A program made the position numbers and the translations under genes. The notes under the pieces are model-generated. The model saw only the letters and a list, made by a program, of their open reading frames with translations. It had not been told where the DNA came from and ran no database searches. From JAJFUI01 sp039698035 (GTDB lineage: Bacteria > Planctomycetota > Planctomycetia > Pirellulales > Thermoguttaceae): DNA of 64,000 nt. The stretch is taken from contig JBDKSW010000011.1 in assembly GCA_039698035.1 (NCBI GenBank), positions 62,001 through 126,000 on the forward strand, given 5' to 3'. Of this stretch, positions 61,574-64,000 are shown piece after piece; the first letter of the stretch is position 1; every line of letters begins with the position of its first letter.

Positions 61574-63513
61574 CGCGGACCAAAGCCTAACAAGCGGGCA
61601 CTGTTGCCAATAACAAACAACTCGCCCACGTTATGTAGAATTGCACCAAATACGGGAGATACGACCCCGGCCGATGCCAGCCCCACGAAAAACAAGGCAA
61701 TGCCAAGCCCGGCCACCACGTTCCAATGAATGGTGAGACGAGTGCGGCGAGCCAACCGCACAGCCAGAGGCAAACGAGTCAAATCCGTGTTCATCAACGC
61801 CACGTCCGCGCTTCGCAAAGCAATGTCGGACGCCGCCGCCCCGATGGCCACGCCGACATCGCCGCTGGCCAAGGCAAGTGCGTCGTTGATTCCGTCGCCG
61901 ACCACCATGACGGTGTTTCCGGCAGCCCGGCATTCGTTGACCACATCCAACTTCTGCTCGGGAAGCACCTCGGCAATGACGCGGTCCACTTCCAATAGTT
62001 GTCCAACCTTTTCGGCAACCTGCCGGCGATCACCGGTTAGGAGAATGCACTTCGTAATTCCAAGACTGCGAAGGTCGGCGAGAGCCGATTTGGCTTCAGG
62101 CCGCGGCATGTCGGCCAGCAGGAAATATCCCGCCGCCAAGCGAGTCGTCGCACCGCCTTGTCGTTCAATTTGCGCTAACCATGTGATGGACCCGGCATAC
62201 TCGGGATCGGCGGGAAGCTCAACGCCGTTTGCGGTAATCCATTCGCGCCGCCCCAACAGTAGCGTGATCGCGCCGCATTCCCACGATACGCCTTTGCCGG
62301 AAAGTTCCGTCGTTCGTCCCTCGGCGGCAGCGGTTTCCACATGTAATTCCCGGGCATGTGCGGCCGATGCAATTGCCCGCGACGCCGGATGCCGCGAACC
62401 GATGGCACAGCGGGCCGCCAGTTCCAAAACTTGGGGCTCGTCCTGCCCATTCAATGAAACGGCGGAAGCCAATTGGAGTTGCCCCAAGGTAACGGTTCCC
62501 GTCTTGTCGAGGACCACCGTGTCAACGTCGGCAAGCGATTCGAGGAAGCGGGTGTTTTTAATCAAGATGCCGAGACGCGAACCGACGGCCAACGCGGCGA
62601 TCATGGCCGTCGGACCCGCCAGCACGAATGCGCCCGGACAACCGACCACGAGCACGGCCACGGCACGCGACACGTCACGGCTGACGAAAAGCACCACAGC
62701 CGCCACGGTGAGAATCACCGGCACATAGTAACAAGCATACTGTTCGATCAACTTGAGGACGGGCGTTTTCGATTGCTCCGCGCCACGCAGAAGTTCGACC
62801 ACGCGGCCCAATACCGTTTGGTTTCCGGTTCGCGTTACTCGCACGCGCAACAAGCCGACGAGGTTGATCGAACCCGCGTACACCGGGCTGTCCGGCTGAA
62901 CATCTTCCGGGGTTGACTCGCCTGTGACGGGCGACTGATCGACGGCCGATTCACCGTCGATCACTTGGCCATCGGTGGCAATCACATCACCGGGCCGCAC
63001 CAAGAGTATGTCGCCCGGCTTCAGCAGGGCGAGATCGACTTCGCGTTCGCCATCCGCAGTGACGATCGTAGCCCGTCGCGCGTGCAGATTGCGAAGCCCC
63101 TCAATGGCGGCCTGCGCTCCGAGAATACTACGTTCCTCAAGAAAGTGGCCCACATTCATGATGATCGGCACCAGTGTTGCCGTGACGAAATCGCCGGTAG
63201 CCAGCGCCGCCAGCGAGGCCAACGCCACGAGTTGTTCCGTCATCGTGCCGGCGTCTTGCCGCAAAACGCCTCGCACGGCAATCATCAGAATCGGCGCCAA
63301 TACAACGCACGCCGCCAACGCGACGATCAATTCGGCGATGTTGCGCAACTCCGGAGGGCCGTAACGCTGTTGCAGCCAACCCACTGCCAACAGGGCTGAA
63401 GCTAGCATTGCCGAGCCAAGCTGAACGACGATGCGAAAACGTTCGCCATAGGTCAGGGGAACGTCCAACGAGCGATGAAGACTCGCGGATGCCGGGGCGG
63501 ATAAATTGCTCAT
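61570..63513 (-). CDS. P1B-like heavy-metal ATPase with atypical CPG motif
   Basis: A 647-residue P-type ATPase. Present are the actuator TGES (PVTGEST), the phosphorylation motif DKTGTVT, the HP motif (GSRHPASRAI) and the hinge GDGIND. The membrane motif that is CPC (or SPC, TPC) in metal pumps reads GCPGAFVLAGP, so the second metal-binding cysteine is Gly. No N-terminal HMA or histidine-rich domain is present; residues 1-130 hold membrane segments. The ATG overlaps the stop of the SPFH gene as ATGA, and its own stop overlaps the cyclophilin start as ATGA. The ion is not predictable. Confidence 0.9.
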   Translation of the reverse strand: MSNLSAPASASLHRSLDVPLTYGERFRIVVQLGSAMLASALLAVGWLQQRYGPPELRNIAELIVALAACVVLAPILMIAVRGVLRQDAGTMTEQLVALASLAALATGDFVTATLVPIIMNVGHFLEERSILGAQAAIEGLRNLHARRATIVTADGEREVDLALLKPGDILLVRPGDVIATDGQVIDGESAVDQSPVTGESTPEDVQPDSPVYAGSINLVGLLRVRVTRTGNQTVLGRVVELLRGAEQSKTPVLKLIEQYACYYVPVILTVAAVVLFVSRDVSRAVAVLVVGCPGAFVLAGPTAMIAALAVGSRLGILIKNTRFLESLADVDTVVLDKTGTVTLGQLQLASAVSLNGQDEPQVLELAARCAIGSRHPASRAIASAAHARELHVETAAAEGRTTELSGKGVSWECGAITLLLGRREWITANGVELPADPEYAGSITWLAQIERQGGATTRLAAGYFLLADMPRPEAKSALADLRSLGITKCILLTGDRRQVAEKVGQLLEVDRVIAEVLPEQKLDVVNECRAAGNTVMVVGDGINDALALASGDVGVAIGAAASDIALRSADVALMNTDLTRLPLAVRLARRTRLTIHWNVVAGLGIALFFVGLASAGVVSPVFGAILHNVGELFVIGNSARLLGFGPR

Positions 63514-64000
63514 GGTTGCACCTCTCCGTCGGAAATAAGGACACGAGCCTCCGGTGCCACGAAACGCAGTTTGCCCACGCTCGCAAGAACTTGTTCGAGC
63601 GTTTCCATATAGATGCGTTGTCGGAGCAAGGCGGGATTTTTGCGATATTCGCCGTACAGTTGTTCAAATACGGAACATTCGGCGGACGCCTTGGCCTTGA
63701 CGGTGTTTTCGTAGGCCAGGGCCTCTTGAACCAAACGATTGCTTTCGGCCTGAGCCTTGGGAACCTCTCGGGCGGCAAATCCCTCGGCATCGCGTTTGGC
63801 GGTTTCCATTTCGATTCGTTCGCTTTGCACTCTTTGAAATTCGGCGACGACGTGTCGCGGCGGGTGCATCTCTTTGAATTCGAGGGCCGAGATCGTCAGC
63901 CCGCACTGGATGGCATCGAGTCGTTTCTGTGCCTTGGCCCAAACGGTTTTTGCCAAACTCTCATTGGTACCCAATCCCTTCGCGGCGGATCGCTGCAACC
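63510..64000 (-). CDS. HflK-like SPFH/band 7 protein, 5' end off window
   Basis: The last 162 residues of a protein whose start lies beyond the right edge. The visible part is like HflK: LDAIQCGLTISALEFKEMHP, PPRHVVAEFQRVQSERIEME, and the helical coiled-coil KAQAESNRLVQEALAYENTV and RKNPALLRQRIYMETLEQVL. HflK and HflC form membrane rings that control the FtsH protease. It overlaps the P-type ATPase start as ATGA. An HflC partner may lie upstream of the window edge. Confidence 0.85.
   Translation of the reverse strand, partial: LQRSAAKGLGTNESLAKTVWAKAQKRLDAIQCGLTISALEFKEMHPPRHVVAEFQRVQSERIEMETAKRDAEGFAAREVPKAQAESNRLVQEALAYENTVKAKASAECSVFEQLYGEYRKNPALLRQRIYMETLEQVLASVGKLRFVAPEARVLISDGEVQP

Noticed and set aside
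61730..62728. A 332-residue plus-strand frame
   Set aside because: Antisense to the P-type ATPase gene; composition of a shadow frame.
55800..64000. A second copy of the tRNA-Ser 3' end (attR)
   Set aside because: No repeat of the T-arm plus acceptor sequence was seen downstream; the element must end outside the window if it is one.
1..64000. CRISPR arrays and transposase genes
   Set aside because: No regularly spaced direct repeats and no transposase frame were seen anywhere in the window.

Overview
The window looks like chromosomal DNA of a planctomycete, probably a Pirellulales-like lineage. It is GC-rich, and most genes start on ATG or GTG behind loose purine-rich ribosome binding sites. 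Many proteins are of types common in planctomycetes: secreted or membrane-anchored proteins of unknown function, Gfo/Idh/MocA oxidoreductases (one with a Tat signal), a UVR-motif protein, a Minf_1886-type protein, futalosine-pathway menaquinone enzymes, a kinase without membrane anchor and a soluble PAS/GAF histidine kinase. The lineage call is an inference from gene content; no rRNA gene is present.

Positions 1-54400 are core-like chromosome. From left to right: a minus-strand hpf-ptsN-ptsH-ptsI regulatory phosphotransferase cluster with no sugar permease; a metallopeptidase and a POT transporter; NikR; thiS-thiG; a MocA oxidoreductase and a membrane Zn peptidase; a macro-domain protein; EttA, a UVR protein, ArfB and a 2-hydroxyacid dehydrogenase; a UroD-like protein, RluD and a PAC2 protein. 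A roughly 6 kb minus-strand run (30637 down to 24629) is compatible with one operon: ricT, a Minf_1886 gene, menG, ubiX, mqnP, mqnE and manC. It combines RNA-maturation-type proteins, late menaquinone synthesis and GDP-mannose supply.

From 30.8 to 54 kb come a pair of secreted or TPR proteins, a Tat-exported MocA protein, a TsaC-YwlE fusion coupled to rpiB, hslU without hslV, scpB, a structured leader ahead of rpe, a catalytically dead histidine-phosphatase-fold protein, accD, a Ser/Thr kinase, an ECF sigma factor with an overlapping membrane protein, a C69 dipeptidase, a large soluble histidine kinase and several unknown proteins.

From 54.4 kb to the right edge the DNA is accessory. tRNA-Glu(CTC) is followed by a decayed type I restriction specificity gene (hsdS). 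tRNA-Ser(GGA) follows and appears to be the attachment site of an integrative element: a tyrosine integrase, frameshifted in this sequence, whose reading frame runs antisense through the tRNA; an excisionase-like HTH protein joined to it by a TAATG junction; a Rep_trans-like replication initiator with a small zinc-ribbon protein; and a T-rich candidate origin region.

Beyond that lies the most unusual unit, a minus-strand operon with two consecutive ATGA overlaps. It encodes an HflK/SPFH protein (cut by the window edge), a P1B-like ATPase with CPG where CPC is usual and no N-terminal metal-binding domain, a cyclophilin lipoprotein and a zinc-ribbon membrane protein. I read it as a membrane stress or metal-handling module carried by the element. 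The right end of the element is not in the window.
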